Source of the DNA: Mycobacterium sp. 236(2023)
Lineage (GTDB): Bacteria > Actinomycetota > Actinomycetes > Mycobacteriales > Mycobacteriaceae
Assembly: GCF_029623955.1 (NCBI RefSeq)
Contig: NZ_JARSBP010000002.1
Location: 1,702,859-1,766,858, forward strand
Direction: 5' to 3'
DNA: 64,000 bases
The position numbers were made by a program, and so were the translations under genes. Shown in pieces: positions 63,720 through 64,000 of this stretch. Position 1 is the first letter of the stretch. Each line of letters starts with the position of its first letter. The notes under the pieces were generated by a model. That model saw only the letters and a program-made list of their open reading frames with translations, was not told the origin of the DNA and ran no database searches.

Positions 63720-64000
63720 ACCTGCACCTTCACCCATCCGTGCAGCAGCATGGCATCACCGCAGGTCCACAGCCGGCGATCCGTGACCCCGAACATCAGC
63801 AACAGATCGCGACTGCTCCGCCCGAAACACCCTCTGATCAGTGCAAACCCAGACCCCCAGGGGGTAGGGGTGAACGTTCATCGCAGCGGACAACCCTTGC
63901 GACAGCGCAGAGACGATTACTTTTTTCGATGGCTGGTTAGGCGCGTAGGAGGCGGGCGAGCATTCCACGGTGTGGAGGGACAAACCGATAGACCGTGTAG
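63720..64000. other. Region right of HNH: candidate cos/terminase-leader region
   Basis: 281 bases without a convincing gene. A GC-rich palindrome ACCCCCAGGGGGT lies at 63853-63865 next to another G4 run. Such a stretch between HNH and small terminase commonly contains the cohesive-end site in actinophages. No terminase ORF is visible before the window ends. Confidence 0.4.

Larger units (their letters stand above)
59894..64000. mobile_element. Phage-like integrated element (left end, truncated by the window)
   Basis: Begins at the tRNA remnant and runs to the right edge: tyrosine integrase, excisionase-like gene, AT-rich control region, five tiny proteins and an HNH endonuclease. GC is lower and codon use differs from the flanking genes. 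The locus and layout (int nearest clpC2, element between clpC2 and a tRNA-Val) resemble M. tuberculosis phiRv2. Terminase, capsid and the right attachment site are not in the window. Whether it is a full prophage or a small defective/satellite element cannot be told. Confidence 0.8.

Noticed and set aside
63740..63940. Plus-strand ORF of 66 codons after the HNH gene
   Set aside because: Low-complexity, poor ribosome site; more likely non-coding packaging region.

Overview
The window looks like chromosome from a mycobacterium, most likely a non-tuberculous, fast-growing (Mycolicibacterium-type) species. Coding GC is high. The genes include hallmark actinobacterial and mycobacterial families: IdeR, SigA, SigB, AftC, ClpC2, ChiZ, Cei, coproporphyrin-pathway haem genes and CeoB/CeoC. 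From about 4.3 to 57.5 kb the order follows, from memory, the M. tuberculosis H37Rv block Rv2721c to Rv2667 in inverted orientation: LGFP protein, lexA, chiZ, nrdR, phzF-like, hydrolase, PAC2, sthA, DUF4192, ideR, sigB, sigA, ppgK, suhB, cei, dut, ceoC/ceoB, dxs, RNase D, hemE/hemY/hemQ, msrB, aftC, ribD-like, ZapE-like, clpC2. This synteny was recalled, not computed.

Layout. 0-4.2 kb: the end of a DEAD-box helicase, a molybdopterin S/N-oxide reductase and an acyl-CoA dehydrogenase. 4.3-8.5 kb: an LGFP-repeat envelope protein and the SOS pair lexA/chiZ with three LexA-type boxes, then nrdR. 8.5-19.4 kb: metabolic and conserved hypothetical genes plus the iron/stress regulators ideR and sigB. 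19.5-23.7 kb: a species-variable insert with a membrane protein, a glycine-rich PGRS-type protein that has no PE domain, an O-methyltransferase and another membrane protein. 23.7-38.2 kb: sigA, ppgK/suhB, cei, dut, potassium-uptake regulators, an APC permease, an RNA methyltransferase and nhaA. 38.3-50.7 kb: dxs, a lipoprotein lipase, RNase D, the hemE-hemY-hemQ operon, a membrane GGDEF/EAL protein, msrB and aftC. 50.7-59.7 kb: a hydrolase lipoprotein without a catalytic serine, a RibD-like reductase, a ZapE-like ATPase, small exported proteins, an ECF sigma/ogt operon, clpC2 with a striking operator, and small regulators.

From about 59.9 kb to the right edge the sequence is a phage-like integrated element, less GC-rich and cut by the window end. 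Its left junction carries a 3'-tRNA remnant resembling tRNA-Val, next to what appears to be the tRNA's stranded terminator. It is followed by a tyrosine integrase, a small excisionase-like gene convergent with and overlapping int, an AT-rich control region, a tight operon of five tiny unknown proteins and an HNH endonuclease, the gene that normally precedes phage terminase. The location and layout resemble the M. tuberculosis prophage-like element phiRv2.

Most notable observations: the double-palindrome operator built into an apparently leaderless clpC2 promoter; the attL/tRNA remnant and the compact element behind it; the sigma-ogt couple; the PE-less PGRS protein; and the Ser-less alpha/beta-hydrolase. 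All functions are assigned by motif recognition and memory of families. No database search was run.
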